Of a stretch of 12,653 bases of DNA, positions 1 to 6,701 are shown piece after piece. How positions within the stretch are numbered: the first letter of the stretch is position 1; each line of letters begins with the position of its first letter. Location of the stretch: contig JAITQP010000075.1 of the NCBI GenBank assembly GCA_031288885.1, positions 1 to 12,653 of the forward strand. Direction: 5' to 3'. The DNA is from Prevotellaceae bacterium (GTDB taxonomy: Bacteria > Bacteroidota > Bacteroidia > Bacteroidales > UBA932). The notes beneath the pieces were generated by a model. It was not told the origin of the DNA, ran no database searches, and saw only the letters and a program-made list of their open reading frames with translations. A program made the position numbers and the translations under genes.

Positions 1-13
1 AATACTTAAATCG

Positions 14-1126
14 CTATCTGACTTTTTTGTAGCTCAGCATTGCCCACGTGTTGGAGAAAACGGCAAATCCGCACAGCGTAAGCAGCTGCGGCGTAAGCTC
101 GGCAACGCTGCTGCCCTTGAGGTAAACCATGCGCATGACCTGCATAAAGTACTTCAGCGGGTTGAAAATCGTGATGGCCTGCGCCCACGGCGGCATGCTG
201 CTTATGGGGGTGAACAGGCCGCTCATGAGCACCAAAATCATGATGAAGAAAAAGGCGACGAGCATGGCCTGCTGCATGGCGCTGGAGTAGCTGGAAATGA
301 CCAAGCCAAAGCCGGAGAGGGCAAGGACGTAAACGCACATAAACAGGTAAATGGCGCCAAAGCTGCCCGCCGGCGTGAGGTTGTAGAGCAAGGCCGCCAG
401 CACAAAGCCAATGCTAATGGCAATGAAGCCCACCATCCAGTAGGGTATCAGCTTTGCTACGATGAAGGTGAGCTTGCCCACCGGCGTTACGTTGAGCTGC
501 TCAATGGTGCCGGTTTCCTTTTCGCTAACGATGTTCAGGGCGGGCAAAAATCCGCAGAGCAGGGTGACGACCAGCACCATCAGCGCGGGCACCATGTAGG
601 CCTTGTAGCTGAAGTGGGGGTTGAAAAAGTAGCTCGCCTGTAGCTGAAAGGTGCCGCCCGCCGCCGCGCCCATCAGCGGGAGGTGCTCGCTGCGGAGCTC
701 GGCGGCGTAGTCGCTCAGGATGTTGAGCAGGTAGCCGCTCCCCAAGCCGCCCTTTACGCCGTTCACCGCGTTGACCGAAAGCATGACCTCGGCCTCGCCT
801 TCGCGCATCAGCTGCCGCTCAAAGTCCGGCTGGATTTCCAAAATTACGTCGGCCACGCCGGATTCTATGCTCTGCATCGCCTCGCCGTAGCCGGACGCCG
901 TTGCCACAAGGTGGAAGTAGGTGGACGCCGAAACCTTTTGCACCAAGCGGGAGGAGAGCGTGCTGTGGTCGTTGTCCACCATGCACACGGCGATGTTTTT
1001 TACCTCAAAGTTCAGCACCCACGGGATGAGCAGCAGCATCATGCAGGGTATGAGAATGACGAGCTTGGGCAAGAACGAGTGGCGCGCCAGCTGCTTAAAC
1101 TCTTTTTCGATTAAAAAATTCAGCAT
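14..1126 (-). CDS. ABC-2 type permease, YbhR/YhhJ-like (distal permease of efflux operon)
   Basis: Inner-membrane half-transporter, 370 residues, complete. Hydrophobic segments lie near residues 20-38, 178-198, 221-247, 257-279, 288-306 and 347-365. A large extracytoplasmic domain separates the first from the second, the usual ABC-2 (YhhJ/YbhS/YbhR) layout. Residues 201-210 (SEKETGTIEQ) after the second segment are the conserved cytoplasmic loop of this family. It is the last gene of the operon, 15 bp after the preceding permease, so the two probably form the membrane heterodimer driven by the two upstream ATPases. The substrate cannot be read from sequence; relatives export drugs, and E. coli YbhGFSR is linked to drug and cation efflux. 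The family call is firm; which permease matches YbhR or YbhS is a guess. Confidence 0.93.
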   Translation of the reverse strand: MLNFLIEKEFKQLARHSFLPKLVILIPCMMLLLIPWVLNFEVKNIAVCMVDNDHSTLSSRLVQKVSASTYFHLVATASGYGEAMQSIESGVADVILEIQPDFERQLMREGEAEVMLSVNAVNGVKGGLGSGYLLNILSDYAAELRSEHLPLMGAAAGGTFQLQASYFFNPHFSYKAYMVPALMVLVVTLLCGFLPALNIVSEKETGTIEQLNVTPVGKLTFIVAKLIPYWMVGFIAISIGFVLAALLYNLTPAGSFGAIYLFMCVYVLALSGFGLVISSYSSAMQQAMLVAFFFIMILVLMSGLFTPISSMPPWAQAITIFNPLKYFMQVMRMVYLKGSSVAELTPQLLTLCGFAVFSNTWAMLSYKKVR

Positions 1127-1141
1127 GAGATTTCGGATTTT

Positions 1142-2269
1142 TTAGCTTTCATTTTTCAGCTTTTTGAGGCTCACGGCGATAAAGGCTACCGCCATGAGCG
1201 AAAGAATGGCTACTTCCTGCAGGCACAAGGCAACGGGCAAGCCCTCTATCATCAGCTTTTTTACGCCGGCAATGTACCACCTTGCCGGCACAATGCACGA
1301 CAGCCACTGCAGGATTGCCGGCATGTTTTCTACGGGAAACATCATCCCCGACAGGAGCATGACGGGCAGCATGAGCACCATCCCCGACGCCAGCATTGCC
1401 GCCACCTGCGTGGCGGCCACCGTGGAAATGAGCATGCCCAGCGCCAGCGACACGAAAATGTAGAGCAGCGACAGCATTGTTAGCCCCAGCAGGCTCCCGC
1501 TGACCGGCACGCCGAGCACGTAAACCGACAGGAGCAGAATGGTGGCAAGGTTGACGACGGACAGCGCAAAGTAGGGCGCCAGCTTGGAGAATATGAGCGT
1601 AAACGGCTTCACGGGCGACACGAGCAGCACCTCCATGGTGCCCGTTTCCTTTTCGCGCACAACGGAAATGGCGCTCATCATGGCGCAAATGAGTATCAAA
1701 ATCATCCCCATTACGCCCGGGACAAAGTTGTACGCGCCCTGCAGCTGTGGGTTGTAGAGCATGTTGACCTGCGCCCTTACGCGCAGGGGGATGCTGCGCT
1801 CCGCCAGCAGCTCCTGCCGGTAGTCGGCAATGATGCTCGAGGCGTAGGTGGTGAGCGTTACGGCTTGGTTGGGGTCGGTGGCGTCGGCAAGGAGCTGCAC
1901 GGTGGCCTCGCCCGTGCGCCACAGGTTTTCGCCAAAGTTTTCGCTAAAGACCACCACGAGGTCTGCCCTCCCCTCCCTGAACGCCTCGTTGGCTTCGGCA
2001 GCGCTGCCCAGCTGCCGCGCCACGTCGAAGTAGCGGCTCGCGTGAAGGCGCTCCGTGAGGCGCGCGGTGAAGGCGTCCTTGGCGGGGTCAAAAACGGCCA
2101 CCCGCGCGCTCTTCACCTCGTTGGAGATGGCAAAGCCAAAGAGGATAATCTGCACCACCGGCATGAGCAGCAGCATCAGCATGCTGCGCGTGTCCCGAAA
2201 TATGTGCCGGAACTCCTTTTTGACGAGCTGAAAGTGGAAGATTGAAAATTGAAAGCTACGGTGCGACAT
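1142..2269 (-). CDS. ABC-2 type permease, YbhS-like (first permease of efflux operon)
   Basis: Inner-membrane permease, 375 residues. The amphipathic start LVKKEFRHIFRD (15-26) leads into a first membrane segment (about 29-49). A large periplasmic domain follows, then five more segments (about 183-203, 226-250, 258-284, 288-312, 346-368). Residues 205-219 contain the family loop REKETGTMEVLLVSP. It lies 12 bp after the second ATPase gene and 15 bp before the other permease gene. Residues 5-14, rich in Phe, are encoded by a 7-bp tandem repeat (2228-2255) and do not look like ordinary protein. The family core starts about residue 15, but no other start codon lies between, so the ATG at 2269 is retained. 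The last seven codons (KKLKNES) also fall in a heptad-like repeat. Confidence 0.93.
   Translation of the reverse strand: MSHRSFQFSIFHFQLVKKEFRHIFRDTRSMLMLLLMPVVQIILFGFAISNEVKSARVAVFDPAKDAFTARLTERLHASRYFDVARQLGSAAEANEAFREGRADLVVVFSENFGENLWRTGEATVQLLADATDPNQAVTLTTYASSIIADYRQELLAERSIPLRVRAQVNMLYNPQLQGAYNFVPGVMGMILILICAMMSAISVVREKETGTMEVLLVSPVKPFTLIFSKLAPYFALSVVNLATILLLSVYVLGVPVSGSLLGLTMLSLLYIFVSLALGMLISTVAATQVAAMLASGMVLMLPVMLLSGMMFPVENMPAILQWLSCIVPARWYIAGVKKLMIEGLPVALCLQEVAILSLMAVAFIAVSLKKLKNES
1144..1164. repeat. Short 7-bp repeat run at the 3' end of the first permease gene
   Basis: Three heptads on the plus strand, AGCTTTC ATTTTTC AGCTTTT, cover the last seven codons (KKLKNES) and touch the stop codon of the permease gene at 1142-2269. 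It is shorter and more degenerate than the other arrays in this operon, so it could be chance. Confidence 0.4.
2228..2255. repeat. 7-bp tandem repeat array inside the 5' end of the first permease gene
   Basis: Four heptads on the plus strand: CTGAAAG, TGGAAGA, TTGAAAA, TTGAAAG (consensus TTGAAAR). On the coding strand they encode the Phe-rich residues at the N-terminus of the permease. The unit is not a multiple of three, so gain or loss of one unit would shift the frame between the annotated start and the protein core. Confidence 0.75.
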
Positions 2270-2281
2270 GGCTTATACGGT

Positions 2282-3052
2282 TTACGGTTTTTCTACTGTT
2301 CGCTGAAACACAACGTCCATGCTGGGGGCGTTGAGGCGTTGGCGCAGCGCTTTTGGCGTATCGAGCACCTCAATGCGCCCATCGACCATGATGGACACGC
2401 GGTCGCAGTACTCGGCTTCGTCCATGTAGTGGGTGGTTACAAAAACGGTAATGCCGCGCTCCGCCGCCTGATAAATGAGCTCCCAAAACTTGCGGCGCGT
2501 GGCGGGGTCAACGCCGCCCGTGGGCTCGTCGAGAAATACCACCTCCGGCTCGTGAAAAATGGCCACCGAAAACGCCAGCTTTTGCTTCCAGCCCAGCGGC
2601 AAGGCTTTTACCAGCGTATTGCGCTCCGCCTCAAAGCCCAGCTCGGCAAGCGTTTGCTCGGTTTTGGACGCTATCACCTTCTTGCCCATGCCGTAAATTC
2701 CGGCAAAAAGGCGAATATTTTCCCAGACCTTCAAATCCTCGTAGAGCGAAAACCTTTGGCTCATGTAGCCAATGCTTTGCTTCACCTTTTCCGGATATCG
2801 GGCAACGTCGTAGCCTGCCACCACGGCGCAGCCCGAGGTTGGCTTGCTCAAGCCGCACAGCATGCGCATGGCGGTGGTTTTTCCCGCGCCGTTGGCGCCC
2901 AGAAACCCGAAAATTTCGCCCTGCGCCACGCTAAACGTAATGGCGTCCACCGCGGTGAAGCTCCCAAAGCGCTTGGTGAGGCGCTCGGTGTAAACCGAAA
3001 GCGGCTGCGCATCGGCAGCCGGCGGATAAAAGGTATGGCTGTTGCTTGGCAT
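2282..3052 (-). CDS. ABC transporter ATPase, like the C-terminal half of YbhF
   Basis: Cytoplasmic nucleotide-binding subunit, 256 residues. Visible motifs are Walker A GANGAGKTT (52-60), Q-loop GYMSQRF with Gln99, Walker B VVFLDEPT (171-178) with catalytic Glu176, and H-loop TTHYMDEA with His208. The signature motif is degenerate: LPLGWKQ (151-157) replaces LSGGxxQ. This matches the C-terminal half of E. coli YbhF, as I recall it, which has LPLGFKQ there. The first ~17 residues are a loose tail before the domain and may be what remains of a linker in a once-fused protein. The start lies 18 bp after the other ATPase's stop, and the first permease follows 12 bp downstream. It is expected to pair with the other ATPase. 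Confidence 0.95.
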   Translation of the reverse strand: MPSNSHTFYPPAADAQPLSVYTERLTKRFGSFTAVDAITFSVAQGEIFGFLGANGAGKTTAMRMLCGLSKPTSGCAVVAGYDVARYPEKVKQSIGYMSQRFSLYEDLKVWENIRLFAGIYGMGKKVIASKTEQTLAELGFEAERNTLVKALPLGWKQKLAFSVAIFHEPEVVFLDEPTGGVDPATRRKFWELIYQAAERGITVFVTTHYMDEAEYCDRVSIMVDGRIEVLDTPKALRQRLNAPSMDVVFQRTVEKP

Positions 3053-3070
3053 GTATTTAGCTCTTAATCT

Positions 3071-3979
3071 CTACGTCCCCGTCAGCTGCATGTAGCAATC
3101 CTCAATGGTGGGCTGAATTTTTTTCACCTCCACGTTGAGGTAGCCCAGCATTTTCAGGTTTTCCTCGAGCTGCAGGGGGGTGATGCGCTCGCTCCTCACC
3201 GTTGCATGGTGGGCGTCGCCAAAGGCGTAGGCAGCAATAACGTCCTCGTGCCGCCGCAAATCCTTTAGCAGCCTGTACTTCGGGTCGCCCTGCACCGACC
3301 AGAGGGTTTGCGGAAACTGCGCAATGATGCCCTCCGGCGTTTCGATTTTGAGGAACGCGCCCTCCCTCATCAGCGCAATCCTGTCGCAGCGCAACGCCTC
3401 GTCCATGTAGGGAGTGGAGACAACGATGGTGATGCGCTGCTGCCGCAGCCTTGCCAGCATCTCCCAAAGCTCCCGCCGCGAAACAGGGTCAACGCCGGTG
3501 GTAGGCTCGTCCAGCAGCAGCACGGAGGGCTTGTGGATGAGGGCGCAGCACAGCGCCAGCTTCTGCTTCATCCCGCCCGAAAGGTTGCCGGCGCGCCGCG
3601 CTCTGAACGGCTCCAGCTGCCGGTAGATATCCCGCACCAGCGCGTAGTTTTCGCGCACCGTAACGTGAAACATGGCGGCAAAAAAGTGGAGGTTTTCCTC
3701 CACGCTCAAGTCCTGATAAAGCGAAAAGCGCCCGGGCATGTACCCAATGCGGCTGCGGATGGCGCGACAATCCCTCACCACGTCCAAGCCCTCCACGGTA
3801 GCCTGCCCGCTGTCGGCGCGGAGCAGGGTGGTGAGAATGCGGAAAAGCGTGCTCTTCCCCGCGCCGTCGGGGCCAATGACGCCAAATAGCTCGCCGCCCT
3901 CCACCCCAAACGAAACGCTGCGCAAGGCCTCCACCTTGCCGTAACGCTTACTAAGCTCCCGACAGCTGATAATGGACAT
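3071..3979 (-). CDS. ABC transporter ATPase, like the N-terminal half of YbhF
   Basis: Cytoplasmic nucleotide-binding subunit, 302 residues, with a ~75-residue C-terminal extension after the ATPase core. Motifs are Walker A GPDGAGKST (36-44; the Asp is shared with the YbhF N-half), intact signature LSGGMKQ (133-139), and Walker B VLLLDEPT (153-160) with Glu158. Two sensor residues are lost. The Q-loop reads GYMPGRF, with Gly83 in place of Gln. The H-loop reads STPYMDEA, with Pro190 in place of His. YbhF's N-half also lacks the His but, as I recall it, keeps the Gln. It is the first ABC gene after a 378-bp gap holding the inverted-repeat element. The ATG at 3979 sits directly before the domain start, and a 7-bp repeat array lies just upstream. 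Confidence 0.95.
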   Translation of the reverse strand: MSIISCRELSKRYGKVEALRSVSFGVEGGELFGVIGPDGAGKSTLFRILTTLLRADSGQATVEGLDVVRDCRAIRSRIGYMPGRFSLYQDLSVEENLHFFAAMFHVTVRENYALVRDIYRQLEPFRARRAGNLSGGMKQKLALCCALIHKPSVLLLDEPTTGVDPVSRRELWEMLARLRQQRITIVVSTPYMDEALRCDRIALMREGAFLKIETPEGIIAQFPQTLWSVQGDPKYRLLKDLRRHEDVIAAYAFGDAHHATVRSERITPLQLEENLKMLGYLNVEVKKIQPTIEDCYMQLTGT

Positions 3980-3983
3980 TTTT

Positions 3984-4011
3984 CTTAGTTATTAGTTATT
4001 AGCTATTGGTG
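3984..4011. repeat. 7-bp tandem repeat array upstream of the first ATPase gene
   Basis: Heptads CTTAGTT, ATTAGTT, ATTAGCT, ATTGGTG begin five bases upstream of the ATPase start codon at 3979. They lie in the untranslated leader between the inverted-repeat element and the gene. Confidence 0.65.
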
Positions 4012-4053
4012 ATAATTAATTATTAATTTTAATGACGCTGTTGTAATGGGACG

Positions 4054-4121
4054 CTGCCCCGTAGGGGCAGAATGTTGGTAGAACCGATACGCCCCCGCCT
4101 CTCTCCGTCCCGTAGGGACGG
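4054..4121 (+). repeat. REPIN-like arm 1 (two palindromes, GTA orientation)
   Basis: Diverged palindrome CTGCCCCGTAGGGGCAG (4054-4070), then AATGTTGGTAGAA, a C-rich 21-bp spacer, and canonical palindrome CCGTCCCGTAGGGACGG (4105-4121). The gap between the palindromes is 34 bp. Confidence 0.75.
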
Positions 4122-4160
4122 AACATCACAGGCAGCGGCGACGCGACGGCAAATCACATT

Positions 4161-4230
4161 CCGTCCCTACGGGACGGAGCGGCGAGGGGGAGACGTTATC
4201 TTCTACCAACATTCCGTCCCTACGGGACGG
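4161..4230 (-). repeat. REPIN-like arm 2 (two palindromes, TAC orientation)
   Basis: CCGTCCCTACGGGACGG (4161-4177), a G-rich spacer, TTCTACCAACATT (4201-4213), then the same palindrome again (4214-4230). It is the reverse complement of arm 1 in order, spacing (36 bp against 34) and flanking 13-mer. Confidence 0.75.
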
Positions 4231-4276
4231 CGCCACCTGCCGTTGCAACAAAGCCATTCGTAACTCCTATATTCTT

Positions 4277-4328
4277 AATGACGTTGCTGCAACGCCGCTC
4301 AATATTTTTCCGTTGTAACAACGTCATT
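4277..4328. repeat. 18-bp inverted repeat forming a hairpin downstream of the adaptor gene
   Basis: AATGACGTTGCTGCAACG (4277-4294) pairs with CGTTGTAACAACGTCATT (4311-4328) at 16 of 18 positions across a 16-bp loop. Each arm also contains an internal near-palindrome (CGTTG..CAACG). Related copies at 4031-4048 and 4241-4258 bracket the palindrome cluster. In transcript sense it lies 30 bases after the adaptor stop codon. Confidence 0.7.
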
Positions 4329-4366
4329 CTTAATTCCTAATTCCTAATTCTTAATTCTTAATTCAC
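4325..4366. repeat. 7-bp tandem repeat array at the 3' end of the adaptor gene
   Basis: Six heptads: CATTCTT, AATTCCT, AATTCCT, AATTCTT, AATTCTT, AATTCAC. This is the clearest array in the window. The last codon and stop of the adaptor gene (4358-4363) lie inside it. Confidence 0.85.
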
Positions 4367-5284
4367 TCTCACCTCCCCATACATTCCGCGCTTGAGGTAG
4401 CCGTCGTTTTTGACGGCAATTTTTATGGCGTAAACCAAGTTGGCGCGCTCATCGCGGGTTTGGATGGTTTTTGGGGTGAACTCGGCCTTGTCAGAAATCC
4501 ACGTGATAAGGCCGTCGTAGGCTTTCATGTCCTTTTCGCCAAAATCGGAGAAAACCTTTACGGGCTGCCCAATTTTCAGCTGCGTAAGCTGGCTTGAGGT
4601 GATGTAGGCTCGGAGGGTCATGTTCTCCAGATTGGCTACCTTAAAGAGCGCCTTTCCCATCACCACCAGCTCGCCCGCCTGCGCGTACTTGGCCAGCACA
4701 GTTCCCGCCACGGGGGAGGCAACGGCGCACTTTTTCAGCTGGTCGTCCAGCAGCTCCAGCTGGGCTTTGAGCGCGCTCGTTTCGTCGGCAACGCCCCTGT
4801 TGCCCGCCTCCATTGCCGACTTCTGCGCGGCGAGCTGCTTCTCCAGCATCGCCACCTGAGCGCCAATGTCGTCCACCTGCTTTTGGGTGGCGGCGCCGGA
4901 TTTCAGCAAATTTTCAAAGCGGCGCAGCTCATTTTTTGCGGTGGCAATTTGCTGCTCAAGGGCCGCCGTTTGAAGGGGTACATCCACGTAGCGGCTCTGC
5001 GCCGCCTTGATGCTCGCCTGCACCTGCCGCCGCTGCAGGCGCAGCTGCGTGGTATCCACGCAGCCCACCGGCAGGTTGGCTTGCAGCAGCGCGCCCTCCT
5101 CCACGTCAAACCACAGCAGCCTGCCGGTTGCCTCCGACGACACTATCACCTCCGTAACCTCAAATACGCCGGAAGCGTCGTACTTTTGCTGCCTCCCGCC
5201 GCACGCCGACGCGAGCAGCAGCGCCAAAGCCACCCCGCAGCCAACGGCTGAAAATCGAAAATTGCCCCTTTGCATTGTTCCCAT
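4358..5284 (-). CDS. HlyD/YbhG-family periplasmic adaptor, probable lipoprotein
   Basis: Membrane-fusion protein linking the ABC permeases to the TolC-like channel, 308 residues. The N-terminus has a basic stretch, a hydrophobic core and the lipobox-like ASAC with Cys28, so a lipid anchor is likely. E. coli YbhG is thought to use a signal or anchor segment instead. Residues ~37-65 form the first half of the lipoyl/barrel region. Residues ~83-190 are a long Gln/Ala/Leu-rich helical hairpin. The second lipoyl half starts at CAVASPVAGTVLAKYAQAGELV (187 on), followed by the beta-barrel with the YbhG-type TSSQLTQLKIGQPVKVFSDFG. The last codon and stop lie inside a 7-bp repeat array. ATGs at 5284 and 5275 are both possible starts. 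It follows tolC by 56 bp and precedes the ATPases. Confidence 0.93.
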   Translation of the reverse strand: MGTMQRGNFRFSAVGCGVALALLLASACGGRQQKYDASGVFEVTEVIVSSEATGRLLWFDVEEGALLQANLPVGCVDTTQLRLQRRQVQASIKAAQSRYVDVPLQTAALEQQIATAKNELRRFENLLKSGAATQKQVDDIGAQVAMLEKQLAAQKSAMEAGNRGVADETSALKAQLELLDDQLKKCAVASPVAGTVLAKYAQAGELVVMGKALFKVANLENMTLRAYITSSQLTQLKIGQPVKVFSDFGEKDMKAYDGLITWISDKAEFTPKTIQTRDERANLVYAIKIAVKNDGYLKRGMYGEVRVN

Positions 5285-5311
5285 AATTTACTGTTTTTGT
5301 ATTTTTCTTAA

Positions 5312-5346
5312 ATTAATCATTAACCATTAATCATTAACCATTAGCT
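5312..5346. repeat. 7-bp tandem repeat array at the tolC 3' end
   Basis: Heptads ATTAATC, ATTAACC, ATTAATC, ATTAACC, ATTAGCT alternate between two variants. The stop codon of the TolC-like gene (5341-5343) is part of the final unit. The rest of the 56-bp spacer to the adaptor gene is AT-rich with no other signal seen. Confidence 0.85.
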
Positions 5347-6660
5347 ACCTCCGTTGAGCAGCTGCGCGTATTCGGCAACGGCCATCATCAGCTCCACCTC
5401 GTGGAGCGCCCGCACCTGCCGCGCCAGACTTTCGGCGGTAACTTCGCGCAGCAGCTCCGTTACGCTAAGCGTTCCGTTTGCCACCTTTGCCTCCGCCGCT
5501 TTCTTCACGCTTTCGCGCAGCGCAATAATGTCGCTGTCCATCTTCATCATATCGCGGAGGCTTTGTATGGTTTCGGCCAGCCGCGCCTTTTGCAGGTCGA
5601 GGTTGAGCTTGTAAACGTCCGCTTGGAGCGCCACCGCGCTTTTCCGCACCTCTATCTTTTTGCGCTCGTTTGCCTGCGTGTAGAGGCTGCCGAAGCTCCA
5701 CTGTAGCCGCGCCCCCGCAACGTAAAACGGGGCAAACTCGTTGCTCAGCATGTCCAGCCCGGGCTTGCCGTAGCCGCCCTGCACAAAAAGCCCCAGCTTG
5801 GGCAGCGAGGCAGCCTTAATGTTTTCCTTTTGCGCGTCGAGGTGGCGGCTTTGCGCGTCGAGCAGCAGCAGGCTGGGGAGGCTGTCCGGTTGCAGGCGCA
5901 GCGGCAAATCGCCGGAGGTTTTTGCCAAGCTCGCAAAGGCGCTATCGGGCAGCGACGTCAGGGCGGCGAGCATTTCGCAGTACGCCCGCCGGCTTCCCCG
6001 CAGCTGCGCCTGACGCTGGCTGACGTTGAGCTGCTCCACCCGCACCGCGTCCACGTCGGCGCGTCCGGCGATACCGTTTTCGGCGTAGCTGACCGTTTGG
6101 TCGTAGCTGCGGCGCAGCTCTTCCGCCAGCAGGTCGCTTTGGCGGAGCTGCTCGTCCACCAGCAGCACGCCAAAGTAGAGCTGGTTGACCTTTTCGTTCA
6201 GGGCGTACAGCTCCGCCTCCAGCTGGCGCGCCTCCAGCGCAGAGGCTGCCCGTGCCGTCGTTTTCTGCGCGCTGATGGCGCCGCCATCCCACACGGACTG
6301 GGTTACCTCCAGCGTTGCGCTGTACTGGTCTTTGCTCAGGCTGGGAATGCTGACGGAGCTCAGCATGGGGACTTGCGAAAAATCTATGGGAATTTGCGTC
6401 ACGTCTGACTGGTACGACGCTTTGGCCGCCAGCGAAACCTGCGGCAGGTAGCCACGGTTGAGGTTGGCAACGCTAAGCGCCAGCGCCTTTTCGACCAGCC
6501 CGCGCTGCCTTGCCAGCGGGTAAGCGGCCTGCGCGCGCGCGCGGCACTGCTCAAGGGTTACGGGCGGCTGCGCTGCGAGCGGCGCGCTGCACAAAAGCGC
6601 AAAAAGCAGCCCACCGCTTTTTGAGTGAGAAATAGAGAACGGAAAATGGAAAGTTGACAT
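5341..6660 (-). CDS. TolC-like outer-membrane efflux protein
   Basis: Outer-membrane channel of the efflux pump, 439 residues, close to the usual length for the family. A signal peptide (hydrophobic core ~17-28, likely cut after Ala30) precedes VTLEQCRARAQ, the standard first helix of the family. Two long helical repeats follow with conserved landmarks: NRGYLPQVSLAA (68-79), SVWDGGA near 125-131, and, in the second half, the matching ASLPKLGLFVQGGYG followed by LQWSFGS. Residues 3-13 (TFHFPFSISHS) precede the signal core and are encoded by a 7-bp repeat array (6626-6653), like the start of the first permease. The stop codon abuts another array. It follows the tetR gene by 41 bp and is presumably co-transcribed with it. 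Confidence 0.93.
   Translation of the reverse strand: MSTFHFPFSISHSKSGGLLFALLCSAPLAAQPPVTLEQCRARAQAAYPLARQRGLVEKALALSVANLNRGYLPQVSLAAKASYQSDVTQIPIDFSQVPMLSSVSIPSLSKDQYSATLEVTQSVWDGGAISAQKTTARAASALEARQLEAELYALNEKVNQLYFGVLLVDEQLRQSDLLAEELRRSYDQTVSYAENGIAGRADVDAVRVEQLNVSQRQAQLRGSRRAYCEMLAALTSLPDSAFASLAKTSGDLPLRLQPDSLPSLLLLDAQSRHLDAQKENIKAASLPKLGLFVQGGYGKPGLDMLSNEFAPFYVAGARLQWSFGSLYTQANERKKIEVRKSAVALQADVYKLNLDLQKARLAETIQSLRDMMKMDSDIIALRESVKKAAEAKVANGTLSVTELLREVTAESLARQVRALHEVELMMAVAEYAQLLNGGS
6626..6653. repeat. 7-bp tandem repeat array inside the 5' end of tolC
   Basis: Heptads TGAGAAA, TAGAGAA, CGGAAAA, TGGAAAG, in the same phase and consensus family as the array in the first permease gene. 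On the coding strand they give the Phe/Ser-rich segment before the signal-peptide core. The unit length is not divisible by three. Confidence 0.65.
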
Positions 6661-6701
6661 AGCGCAGGTTGTTAGAATGGTGTAGCTAATTTAATGCCGC
6701 C

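Larger units (their letters stand above)
4031..4328. repeat. Nested inverted-repeat element (REPIN/MITE-like), non-coding
   Basis: This fills most of the 378-bp gap between the adaptor and ATPase genes; I see no gene in the gap. Four 17-bp palindromes lie at 4054-4070, 4105-4121, 4161-4177 and 4214-4230. The first two have loop GTA and the last two TAC, so they form two pairs facing each other. The 13-mer AATGTTGGTAGAA directly follows palindrome 1 (4071-4083), and its exact reverse complement directly precedes palindrome 4 (4201-4213). An imperfect outer inverted repeat (4031-4048 with 4241-4258) brackets this core. A further hairpin of the same 18-bp sequence family follows (4277-4328). No target-site duplication is obvious, and no RAYT or transposase gene is present. 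Confidence 0.8.

Noticed and set aside
2249..3067. Long plus-strand open frame opposite the second ATPase gene
   Set aside because: It is antisense to a gene with all ABC motifs, and its translation has no recognisable domain.
2282..3979. The two ATPase genes as a frameshifted fused YbhF
   Set aside because: Each has its own start and stop, 18 bp apart, complete domains and no sign of decay. A natural split is simpler.
4054..4230. CRISPR-like spacing of 17-bp repeats (gaps of 34, 39 and 36 bp)
   Set aside because: The palindromes invert orientation halfway, the intervening sequences are themselves inverted copies, the units are too short, and no cas gene is present.
4072..4263. Open reading frame of 63 codons across the inverted-repeat element
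   Set aside because: It is composed of the palindromic repeats, has no ribosome-binding signal, and its protein resembles nothing recognisable.
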